From the NCBI RefSeq assembly GCF_003807585.1, contig NZ_RMBX01000001.1:434001-498000 (forward strand): a stretch of 64,000 nt of DNA, in the 5' to 3' direction. The number at the start of each line of letters is the position of its first letter. The stretch's first letter is position 1. This document shows positions 46,285-54,104 of the stretch, piece by piece. This DNA is from Chitinophaga barathri (lineage in GTDB: Bacteria > Bacteroidota > Bacteroidia > Chitinophagales > Chitinophagaceae). Below the pieces are notes generated by a model, which was not told the origin of the DNA, did not search any database, and worked only from the letters and a program-made list of their open reading frames with translations. The position numbers and the translations under genes are program-made.

Positions 46285-48000
46285 TTAATAATTTGGATTT
46301 TGTACCATCTTCGGGTTTACCTGCATCTCCTGGATGGGAATAGGCTGGGCATAAGAACGATTGTCGTTCCATTGTATTTCCCCTGTAGTCACTCTCACAA
46401 AATAATCCGCCTCTTTGCTACCGATGCGCCAGCGGCAGACGTCAAACCACCAATGCCCCTCCCCGAATAACTCGGCCCATCGCTCGTATTTCAGCGGATC
46501 GTTCGCCAGCTGGTCAGGCGCACCATGCTTATCAGTGCCCTTTGCCATTGTGCCCGCGGTAAGACTGGGATAATCTGCCGGTGAAGCACCGTTTACCGGG
46601 TAACCGTAAGCTCTCCGTTTTACCTTGTTGATATATTCCAAAGCATTCACATTATCACCGGTATTTTTGCAGGCTTCGGCGAAGAGCAGGTAAACATCCG
46701 CAAGCCGGATAAAATAAAAATTGTCGTTGATCTGACCATTGAAGCTCCAGATAGGATGGTCGATTGGTCCGTATTTCCGCAGGAGCCACGCGTGGTATTG
46801 CGTTCTTTCGCCAGGTTTGACATATTGCGGTACGATGGTCTTTGGTGCGTTCACATCATCTCCCACTTTATCTATGTAAGGCTCCAGCGCACAGATGTAC
46901 AGCCGCGGATCAACCGCATTGCCCTGACGCAGCTGCAAGCTTTGTGTCAGGTAGGCCGGGTCGTTGATATTCTTTTCATCGGCTGTGAGCGTTGGGATCG
47001 GTAACGTAAAACCGAACCGTGCAAGGTTGCGGTCGTGCATGAAGAGATTATCAAACCCATATCCTTCCAAACCATAATACAAGCCCATGGTGGCTCCGGT
47101 AGTAGGACCACCAAACACACCCCAGCCCGCGGTAAAATCAACTTCGGAATTCAACTCGAACAGCGATTCGTTGTTGAATTTCTTTTTTCCATTGAACATT
47201 TGTTTGTAGTCATTCAAAGGCAGCAGTTGGCGGCCGCTGTTTTCAATAACTTCCAGCAGCTTGGCCCTGGCTTCTGTCCAGTTTTCCGTGAAAACATACG
47301 CTTTTCCGAGGAATGCCTTGACACTCCATTTGTTTACACGCCTGATGTCTGTAAAGCCGTCCAGCAAGGTCTCTGCTTTTTCCAGGTCATCAATCATAAA
47401 ATCCCACACCTCACCTACTTTAGCCCTCTCCACATACAGCTCCTCCTGTTTGCGGGGAATGTTTGTGACGATGGGTACTCCGGGCTTGTCGAAATTGGCT
47501 TTACCCATACCATCTCCCCACAAATTAACCAGGAAAAAATAATACAGCGCGCGCAATCCCAGCGCCTGACCCTCGATCTGATCCGTAACATTCTTTTCAT
47601 CCGGCTTCATATAGTTTGCGCGGAAATTCTGCAACGCTTCCAATACTACATTACATGCGGCCACTCCCCGCCAGGCATCTGAATACACGGAGGCAAAGTC
47701 ACCACATTGGGGCTTTGTATTGTTCTGGTGCAGCTCATTCCACCAGGCGTCATTCCGCCATTGCTGATCGGTTATATGACCCAGCGGGTAAGTGCCTTTA
47801 GGAAAAAGGAAAGCACCATACAAGCCGGCCGTCCGGGTCATTGCGTAGGCATTGTTCAGCATCAGCGAAATGTCCTGTGTGCTTTTACCCAGTTCTGCCG
47901 CGGGAATCGCGTCGGGATCCTTTATATTGAGGAAATCTTTATTGCATCCGGTTGCTGCAGTCAGCATTGCTGCTGCTATGATGATAAACCTGTATTTCAT
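46285..48000 (-). CDS. SusD/RagB-family glycan-binding lipoprotein (locus B)
   Basis: The 571-residue protein has a lipoprotein signal (MLTAATGCNKDFLNIKDPDA, Cys near 19). Its C-terminus has KYERWAELFGEGHWWFDVCR, the usual SusD block. It is the surface lid for the SusC encoded 41 bp upstream, and precedes the GH28-like enzyme by 155 bp. The middle region holds Gly/Tyr-rich loops (GLYYGLEGYGFDNLFMHD) that are probably near the binding face. Ligand specificity cannot be told from the sequence. Confidence 0.94.
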   Translation of the reverse strand: MKYRFIIIAAAMLTAATGCNKDFLNIKDPDAIPAAELGKSTQDISLMLNNAYAMTRTAGLYGAFLFPKGTYPLGHITDQQWRNDAWWNELHQNNTKPQCGDFASVYSDAWRGVAACNVVLEALQNFRANYMKPDEKNVTDQIEGQALGLRALYYFFLVNLWGDGMGKANFDKPGVPIVTNIPRKQEELYVERAKVGEVWDFMIDDLEKAETLLDGFTDIRRVNKWSVKAFLGKAYVFTENWTEARAKLLEVIENSGRQLLPLNDYKQMFNGKKKFNNESLFELNSEVDFTAGWGVFGGPTTGATMGLYYGLEGYGFDNLFMHDRNLARFGFTLPIPTLTADEKNINDPAYLTQSLQLRQGNAVDPRLYICALEPYIDKVGDDVNAPKTIVPQYVKPGERTQYHAWLLRKYGPIDHPIWSFNGQINDNFYFIRLADVYLLFAEACKNTGDNVNALEYINKVKRRAYGYPVNGASPADYPSLTAGTMAKGTDKHGAPDQLANDPLKYERWAELFGEGHWWFDVCRWRIGSKEADYFVRVTTGEIQWNDNRSYAQPIPIQEMQVNPKMVQNPNY

Positions 48001-48041
48001 AACGATGATAATTATTAGGGTAAGTCAATGCATGTGAGAAT

Positions 48042-51000
48042 CTAAAAACTTAATTCAAGGCCGAAACCGATATAACGTGTTTGAGGATAAAGGCCCTGGT
48101 TTTCGATGCCTCTTTCCCGTACGCCGCCGCCAAGTTCCGGATCTAGCCCGCTATACTTTGTAAACGTGAGAAGATTTTGTGCGTTCAGTGAAATCCTCAG
48201 CTGGCTGAGCTTTGCTTTCTCCAGTATCCTTTTTGGAAGGTCGTATGCTACCTGTAAAGTTTTCAGCTTTACATATGCGCCATTTTCCACGAAGTAGGAA
48301 GATATCTCCTTATAATTACCACTGGGATCCTGTTTGTAATTATTCCCAGCGTCAAAATAACCCATGCGGGGTTTCTCAGTAAGGCCATTATTCCCAAAAT
48401 AGGAAAGGCCGAATATATCCGCCGTTGTATTGTAATCGGCGCTGAATGTCTGGTTCAGCCTCCGGTTGCCGTAATAAATATCCATTCCGTTTACGCCCTG
48501 GAAAAGGACTGTCAGGGATATTCCCTTGTATTGTGCCTGTAAGTTCAGCCCGTAAATCATGGCGGGCCATGGGTTGCCGATATATGTTTTATCGCGGTCA
48601 TCAATCTTCCCGTCGCCATTGAGGTCTCTGTACCGCAGATCTCCTGCTCCTGTTTCCGCCTTCCAGTAGAGGCCGCCGGGCGCTTTGCTGTTCAGCTGCT
48701 GCACCTCGTCGTTGGTAGTAAACAGGCCGTCAGTGATAAAGCCGTAGAATTGTCCCATGGGGTAACCGTCTTCCGTGCGGCTGGTGTTGCCGTTCCAGTA
48801 ATCGCCCGGCCAGCCGTTCTGCAATACGGCATTGGGAAGCCCCAGCTTCAGCACCTTGTTGCTGTTGAACGATGCATTGCCGCTGACGGAATAATTGAAT
48901 GCGCCATGAGTTTCCTGCCAGGTTGCAGCAATTTCAAATCCCTTATTCTGTATCTTGCCCAGGTTCACTTTGGTGGTGCTAAATCCGAGGCCGCCGGTGG
49001 CGGGCATCGGAAGGTCATACAGCATGTTGCTGGTAATGCGGTTGTACCAGTCCGCCGTAATGGAGAGCCGTTCGCGAAGCACAGATAGATCAATCCCCAG
49101 GTCTGTCTGTGCCACCTCTTCCCATTTTATATCTTCATTGGGAAATTTGCTGATACCCCAGCCGGTTACCACGCCATTTCCATAATTATGCCTGCTTATG
49201 TAGCGATAGGAACGGTCGTAAAGAAACTGGCCGATGCCGTCATTCCCCAGCTTCCCCCAACCTGCGCGCAGCTTCAGGTTATCAAGCCACGCAAACTTTC
49301 CTTTTACAAAACTTTCCTCGCTGATGCGCCAGCCGCCCGACACGGAAGGGAATACGCCCCATTTGTTGGCGGGGCTGAACTTGTCTGATCCGTCGCGGCG
49401 TATGCTGGCCGCCAGCAGGTACCTGCCGCCGTATCCATAGTTGATCCTGCCGAACTGCGACAGGGTACGGGATAAGGTGATACCGCCATCTCCCGTGCGG
49501 GTATTCTGGATAGAGAGCGCGGTATTGTATGAGGGAGATAACTTAAAATCCTGCGCGCCGACGCTGGTAAAGCTGCCATCGTTTTTCAGCACCTCGTAGC
49601 CTGCCATGGCTTTCAGGTCGTGTGCGCCGAAACTGCGCGCATAGGTGAGCACCAGGTTAGCGGACAGGTTTTCCCAATGGTCCTGCGCCTTGTTCAGTTT
49701 GCTGATGCCGTTATTGACCTTGCCCCAGAAATATATAGGCTCGAAGGTGGTTTCATCTTTCCCGCCAATGGCCGCACCAAATGTAGTGCGGAGGTTAAGA
49801 CCCTCAATGATCTGCCAGTCTGCATAAGCATTGCCTTCGAGCGCAAAATAATTGTTATTGATATCGCGCACCAGTGCCTGGCCCACCGGGTTATCCCCAC
49901 CGAATCCATCAGGTACCACGCCCCAGGTCTTATCTGTCGGATTGTTTGGATCATACACCAGCATGGTCGGAATGGAGCGGTAAGGAATCCCGCCATCCAC
50001 AGGCCGGTTGCGGGTCTTCCAGGCATATAAGTTTTCCCCGAACTTCAGGCGCTTGCTCAGCTGGTGCTCGGAGTTAATGCGCAACCCGTACCGTTCAAAC
50101 CAGTTCCCTGTTTTGATGCCTTCTTCTTTCTGGTAGTTGGCCGACAAAAAATAAACAGATTTGTTGCTCCCACCCGACACGGAAAGATTATAAGTTTGCT
50201 CCACCCCGCTGCGGAACAGGGCCTCCATCCAGTCTGTATCAGGCAGCTCGTTTACCGGTTTGCCCTGGGTATAATCCTGACCTATATTTTTGCGGGCTGC
50301 AATGTAATCGGGAGTACCTAATAATACAGGCAGACTAACAGCATTCCGCCATCCGTAGTTGGCGGAAAAGTTAACCTGCATCTTTTGCTGGTTGCGTCCT
50401 TTTTTTGTTGTAATGAGAATTACCCCGCCTGCGGCCTGTGCGCCGTATATGGAAGCGGAAGCCGCGTCTTTCAAGACCTCCACAGAGGCAACGTCCTGAA
50501 TGTTGAAATTATTGCCGGTGCCCATGCGCACCCCGTCTACAATGTACAGGGGGCCGATACCGTTGATGGATGCCGCTCCCCTGATAATAATATCTGAACC
50601 TGCCCCGGCTGCTCCGCTGCCTTTGGTCACATATACACCGGCAGCCCTGCCCTGCAAGGCTTCATTCATGCTCCTTACGGGGAGATCTTTAATTTCAGCT
50701 GCCCTGACGGAAGATATAGCCCCGGTAAGATCACTTTTCCGCTGTGTGCCATACCCCACCACCACAAGCTGGTCAAGATTGTTGATCTTTTCAACCAGCA
50801 TTATCCGTAAACCTTCCTTACCGGCCGGTACAGTCACGTCCTGCATTTCATAACCCAGGGCTGAGAACTGCAAAACGGCGCCAGGATCCGCCAGTACACG
50901 GAACTGCCCGTTGGCGTCCGTTACCGCGCCGCTGCTTCCACCCTTCACTTTAACGGTAACGCCTGGCAAAGGTTCTCCCTCCTTGTTCCGCACCTGTCCG

Positions 51001-51407
51001 GTTATTTCCTCGCGAACGGGAGTTGGCGCCGTTGAAGCGGAAGTGTCGGGCACGGGCTTGTAGATCACGACCAATCCCTTGTTCTCTTCAAAGACCAGGT
51101 CTGTTTCGGATAACAATGTTTCCAGTATCCTGCGGACGGTAGTCCTGTTAAATTGCAACTGTGAAGACTTCAGCGATTCCAATTCCGCGGGATTAAACGC
51201 AAACTGGATACTGCTGAGGGCGCTCACCCGTTGCAGGCAGGAGGTAAGCGGCTCGTTGCGAAAACTGACTTTCAGCCTGGTATTATCCAGCCGCTGCGCA
51301 AGGCCGGGTGAGGCATACAATACGCCTGCGCTGATTATAAGAGCAGACAAAGCAAGTAACGACAGTTTCATAAGAAATGAAGAAACGTGGATAATCTTTT
51401 TTTGCAT
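48042..51407 (-). CDS. SusC/RagA-family TonB-dependent transducer with STN domain (locus B)
   Basis: The 1121-residue transporter has a signal peptide (LSLLALSALIISAGVLYAS, ending near AQ at 38), an STN domain (about 45-115), a carboxypeptidase-regulatory-like domain (130-210), a plug (220-335, with ASASIYGAQAAGGVILITTK) and the barrel. The plug has Gln-Ala where most members have Arg-Ala in the AxRAANG block. STN plus adjacent FecR and sigma genes give a full signalling relay from surface to promoter. It is 115 bp after fecR. That gap contains an opposite-strand terminator (51482-51515). Confidence 0.96.
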   Translation of the reverse strand: MQKKIIHVSSFLMKLSLLALSALIISAGVLYASPGLAQRLDNTRLKVSFRNEPLTSCLQRVSALSSIQFAFNPAELESLKSSQLQFNRTTVRRILETLLSETDLVFEENKGLVVIYKPVPDTSASTAPTPVREEITGQVRNKEGEPLPGVTVKVKGGSSGAVTDANGQFRVLADPGAVLQFSALGYEMQDVTVPAGKEGLRIMLVEKINNLDQLVVVGYGTQRKSDLTGAISSVRAAEIKDLPVRSMNEALQGRAAGVYVTKGSGAAGAGSDIIIRGAASINGIGPLYIVDGVRMGTGNNFNIQDVASVEVLKDAASASIYGAQAAGGVILITTKKGRNQQKMQVNFSANYGWRNAVSLPVLLGTPDYIAARKNIGQDYTQGKPVNELPDTDWMEALFRSGVEQTYNLSVSGGSNKSVYFLSANYQKEEGIKTGNWFERYGLRINSEHQLSKRLKFGENLYAWKTRNRPVDGGIPYRSIPTMLVYDPNNPTDKTWGVVPDGFGGDNPVGQALVRDINNNYFALEGNAYADWQIIEGLNLRTTFGAAIGGKDETTFEPIYFWGKVNNGISKLNKAQDHWENLSANLVLTYARSFGAHDLKAMAGYEVLKNDGSFTSVGAQDFKLSPSYNTALSIQNTRTGDGGITLSRTLSQFGRINYGYGGRYLLAASIRRDGSDKFSPANKWGVFPSVSGGWRISEESFVKGKFAWLDNLKLRAGWGKLGNDGIGQFLYDRSYRYISRHNYGNGVVTGWGISKFPNEDIKWEEVAQTDLGIDLSVLRERLSITADWYNRITSNMLYDLPMPATGGLGFSTTKVNLGKIQNKGFEIAATWQETHGAFNYSVSGNASFNSNKVLKLGLPNAVLQNGWPGDYWNGNTSRTEDGYPMGQFYGFITDGLFTTNDEVQQLNSKAPGGLYWKAETGAGDLRYRDLNGDGKIDDRDKTYIGNPWPAMIYGLNLQAQYKGISLTVLFQGVNGMDIYYGNRRLNQTFSADYNTTADIFGLSYFGNNGLTEKPRMGYFDAGNNYKQDPSGNYKEISSYFVENGAYVKLKTLQVAYDLPKRILEKAKLSQLRISLNAQNLLTFTKYSGLDPELGGGVRERGIENQGLYPQTRYIGFGLELSF

Positions 51408-51414
51408 AATTTTG
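51407..51414 (+). promoter_or_regulatory. TAnnTTTG element on the strand opposite to susC (locus B)
   Basis: TAATTTTG at 51407-51414 fits TAnnTTTG on the plus strand and starts at the same place relative to the susC start codon as in locus A. A -33 element is not apparent. Confidence 0.35.
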
Positions 51415-51420
51415 GTTGTC

Positions 51421-51515
51421 TTTGGGTGATACTCAATACACTTGCATCCTCCAGCTTAACGGGCCGCGGGGTGCATTTTAGCCGTGCCTGCTCTAACAGG
51501 CACGGTCTTTTTTTT
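51421..51515 (+). ncRNA. Predicted antisense RNA to the susC leader (locus B)
   Basis: A plus-strand RNA from about 51421 to the T-run at 51515 would be about 95 nt and complementary to the fecR-susC gap and the susC leader. Evidence is the strong terminator and the -7-like element; the start is inferred. Confidence 0.38.
51482..51515 (+). terminator. Strong plus-strand terminator in the fecR-susC gap (locus B)
   Basis: CCGTGCCTG (51482-51490) and CAGGCACGG (51497-51505) form a perfect 9-bp GC-rich stem with a 6-nt loop, followed by TC and eight T residues. This is the clearest of the three. Confidence 0.72.
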
Positions 51516-51522
51516 CAGGATG

Positions 51523-52506
51523 TTAAGGTTGACAAGGCCGGCCGGTGACCGTAATCGTGGAATCTTTCTTATAACATTTTATACGGTAAATTCTTTCCAA
51601 TGCGTTTAATACGTTCTGCAGCGAATCCTGTTTGCTGAAGCTGATGCTGATCCTGCAATGACGCAAACCCGTCGCCAATTGCACCTTCACGCCATACATA
51701 TTGCGCAGTGAATGTGCCAGCTCTTCGAAGCCTGCATTCTCAAGCACCGTCCTGCCGGCTCTCCATCCATCTATCATATCTCCGGATAACCGCAACTGTT
51801 TTATACCGCCAGGCCCCGATCCTACTTCAATCCCCTCCAGCGCCCCTAGTACGCCAGACAACTGCTTCCCGGAATGTACCTGCACTTTGCCTGTTTTCAC
51901 CAGCACCTTCACTTCCGTCTGTTGGTATGCCTTTACAGAAAAGGAAGTACCCAGCACCCTGGCAGTAATGCCGTTTGCAGCACGGACAATGAAGGGCAGT
52001 TGTTCGTGCGGTGCCACTTCAAAATAAGCCTCACCAGTTTCCAGGTCCAGCTCCCTGGACAGTTCCAGGTCAGCCGGGTAGCGGACGCGGCTGTAACTAT
52101 TCAGCCACATAACCGATCCATCGCTCAACGCAATGCGTTTGACCTCAGGCCCTGTTGCCTCCGCAAGATATTTCAATGGTGCACTGGCCTGGTATGATAC
52201 TTTCTTTTGCAGGAAATATGCAGCCAGGCAAATAACACCGGCCACGGTCGCAGCCGCCAGCAGCCGCATCCTTCTTTGTACAATCACCTTACCCCTACCC
52301 TGTGACCGCGCAGCCATTTTACGGCTTACGTGCTCCCACATGCCATCGCGGACGGCAGCCTTTTCCAGGTTGCCATCGAAAGGCTCTCCCGCATCGCCCG
52401 CTTCATCCAGCGAAGCGTACCACTGCTCTACCTGTTTGCGTTCTTCCGGTGTGGCGGTGCCTTTTTCATACCGGTCCAATAAATAAGCGAGTAATTCCCT
52501 GTCCAC
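51523..52506 (-). CDS. FecR-family anti-sigma factor (locus B)
   Basis: The 327-residue protein has a short cytoplasmic anti-sigma part (about 1-80), a membrane helix (about 83-100, LLAAATVAGVICLAAYFL), a periplasmic FecR domain (about 115-225, with IALSDGSVMWLNSYSRVRYP) and the C-terminal DUF4974 domain (about 250-327). It binds the sigma factor encoded 111 bp upstream and receives the signal from the STN domain of the SusC downstream. It starts with MDRELLAYLLDRYEKGTATP, the usual form. Confidence 0.95.
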   Translation of the reverse strand: MDRELLAYLLDRYEKGTATPEERKQVEQWYASLDEAGDAGEPFDGNLEKAAVRDGMWEHVSRKMAARSQGRGKVIVQRRMRLLAAATVAGVICLAAYFLQKKVSYQASAPLKYLAEATGPEVKRIALSDGSVMWLNSYSRVRYPADLELSRELDLETGEAYFEVAPHEQLPFIVRAANGITARVLGTSFSVKAYQQTEVKVLVKTGKVQVHSGKQLSGVLGALEGIEVGSGPGGIKQLRLSGDMIDGWRAGRTVLENAGFEELAHSLRNMYGVKVQLATGLRHCRISISFSKQDSLQNVLNALERIYRIKCYKKDSTITVTGRPCQP

Positions 52507-52617
52507 AAATAGTATGGTTTTGCGCAGCCTCAGCGGCGGCGCGGTGCAAATAGTTTGCTGTCACGGTTATATAGACAACCATACAGGCAGAGCATACTAG
52601 TCGGCAGGAAAAAAAAG

Positions 52618-53187
52618 TCAGCGGTGTTGCAGGCGGCAACGAAGTCGTTTGAGTGCAGCTGTAATATGGTTCCTGACAGTTTGTTCAGAAATAGACAGCT
52701 TGCTGGCTATCTGGTTGGCGGTAAGCTCGTTATTTCGGCTGAGAAGAAATACCCTGCGCATTTTGTCAGGCATGGATGTTATTTCCTCGTCAATGTTCAC
52801 ATGAAGCTCGCGGCGGATCACTGCTTCGCAGGCAGTTTCCGGTTCAACCCGGAAAGCGTCGGAAACGCCGGGAATATGTTTATCACGAACGGCCTGGTGC
52901 TTGAAATAATTGAGTATGCGGTTCTTTAATGCAGCGTGGAGATAGGTGGCTAGAGTGGTTTGAACCTGCAATGTGCCCCGTTTTTCCCAAAGAGCGACAA
53001 ACAGGTCTTGTACAAGGTCGGAAGCATCTTCCCTGGAATGAACCTTGTGGAAAGCATCCACATACAACCGTTCCCAATAACGCAAATACAGCGCCTGAAA
53101 GGCGTGCGCGTCATCATTCCGGCAGATGCGGTCCAGGAGTTCTATATCAGTTACTTCCAACAGCAAAATTTTGGTTGTATTTGGCAT
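52618..53187 (-). CDS. ECF-type RNA polymerase sigma factor (locus B)
   Basis: The 189-residue protein has sigma region 2 (about 20-90, with FQALYLRYWERLYVDAFHKV and DLVQDLFVALWEKRG) and region 4 (about 125-185, with NELTANQIASKLSISEQTV). It is the first gene of locus B and is presumably released by FecR to activate that locus. The 464-bp gap before it contains three terminator hairpins that end transcription from locus C. Confidence 0.94.
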   Translation of the reverse strand: MPNTTKILLLEVTDIELLDRICRNDDAHAFQALYLRYWERLYVDAFHKVHSREDASDLVQDLFVALWEKRGTLQVQTTLATYLHAALKNRILNYFKHQAVRDKHIPGVSDAFRVEPETACEAVIRRELHVNIDEEITSMPDKMRRVFLLSRNNELTANQIASKLSISEQTVRNHITAALKRLRCRLQHR

Positions 53188-53362
53188 CCAGGCAGGGTGG
53201 CAAGATATTCGAGCAGTTAAAGCCGTGTTGTCTTAGTCATCTAATCAGGTTGAAGCCACCCCGGGTGAAATAAAGATAGAGATTCTTTTTTTTATCAAAA
53301 AGAAAAAACAAGTGGCCATTACATATTGCGTTTGCAGCTGCCAGCCGGGAATTATAAAAAAT

Positions 53363-53386
53363 GGTCCCGGCAAAAATGCCGGGACC
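53363..53386 (-). terminator. Third of three terminator hairpins before locus B
   Basis: GGTCCCGGCA (53363-53372) and TGCCGGGACC (53377-53386) form a perfect 10-bp stem with a 4-A loop. On the minus strand six T residues follow one base later, so the direction is that of locus C. Confidence 0.8.
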
Positions 53387-53443
53387 GGTACACTAACAGA
53401 ATATACAATACAAGTTATGAAAAAAAATCTTTATTAAAATTCC

Positions 53444-53466
53444 CCCGGCGATAAAAATCGCCAGGG
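53444..53466 (-). terminator. Second of three terminator hairpins before locus B
   Basis: CCCGGCGAT (53444-53452) pairs with ATCGCCAGGG (53457-53466), with one bulged A, around a 4-nt loop. Minus-strand sequence after it is GGAATTTTAAT, a fair T-rich tail. Confidence 0.6.
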
Positions 53467-53513
53467 TTATGCCTATGGATTTATCTTAATGTTTACATGA
53501 ACCTTAGGAAAAA

Positions 53514-53546
53514 AGGAGCGGCCGCACCCTATTTTTGACCGCTCCT
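53514..53546 (-). terminator. First of three terminator hairpins after the cupin gene
   Basis: AGGAGCGG (53514-53521) and CCGCTCCT (53539-53546) form an 8-bp stem with a 17-nt loop. On the minus strand the stem runs into a T-run (CCGCTCCTTTTTTCC). It lies about 105 bp after the cupin stop codon. Confidence 0.7.
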
Positions 53547-53651
53547 ACGGCAATCCATCATTCAGTAAATGCTTATTCACATTGCCGCACTTCTTTAAAC
53601 ACATTCAGGATCGCCGGGAACGTAATTTGCCACAGCTTCTGTTCATTGCAT

Positions 53652-54104
53652 TTATTTTTTAACTTCAGGATAGGCACGTGTATACCCCTTTCTACCATCT
53701 TTAATGATGAAGATCAACAGTATCTTTGTCTGCCTGGTTTTATCAGGATTCCGGGTGAGACTGTGGAGGATATTCCTTTCTTCAAAAAACATTTCCCCGG
53801 CTTTGAAAACTTTCGGTTGCTCCCCGCCAAGGGTAATCTCTACAGCGCCTTCCAGTACATAACCGAATAGCTCACAATCGTGGCGATGGCTTACAGTATC
53901 CGCGCCGCCGGGAATGATCGTCATTACGCTTGATTCCATTTTGTAAGCTTTCAGTTCAGGGTCGGAAAGCGGTGTACTTCTTATGCCCACGAAGCTGAGA
54001 GGCGCCTGGGGCATGGACGTTGCGGCATGATGGTCGTGCTGCTGGGAATAAGCTATACTATGCAACAGCACCGCCGGCAAAAACAAATTGAGCAGTTTTT
54101 TCAT
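53652..54104 (-). CDS. Secreted single-domain cupin protein (locus C)
   Basis: The 150-residue product has a signal peptide (MKKLLNLFLPAVLLHSIAYS) and one cupin domain. Metal-ligand candidates are the two His and the Glu in SHRHDCELFGYVLEGAVEI near 73-85, and the His in RNILHSLTRN near 113. A His-rich stretch (QQHDHHAATS) follows the signal. Its start overlaps the stop of the GH78-like gene by 4 bp (ATGA), so it is translationally coupled. A sugar- or metal-binding role, or an isomerase-like activity, is possible but not shown. It ends locus C. Confidence 0.85.
   Translation of the reverse strand: MKKLLNLFLPAVLLHSIAYSQQHDHHAATSMPQAPLSFVGIRSTPLSDPELKAYKMESSVMTIIPGGADTVSHRHDCELFGYVLEGAVEITLGGEQPKVFKAGEMFFEERNILHSLTRNPDKTRQTKILLIFIIKDGRKGYTRAYPEVKK

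Noticed and set aside
53511-53548. A third copy of the LacI-type operator, from GTAGGAGCGGTC on the minus strand resembling GTGGGAGCGGTC at 20822-20833
   Set aside because: The second site and the 19-bp spacing do not match, and the sequence is better explained as a terminator stem with a T-run after the cupin gene.
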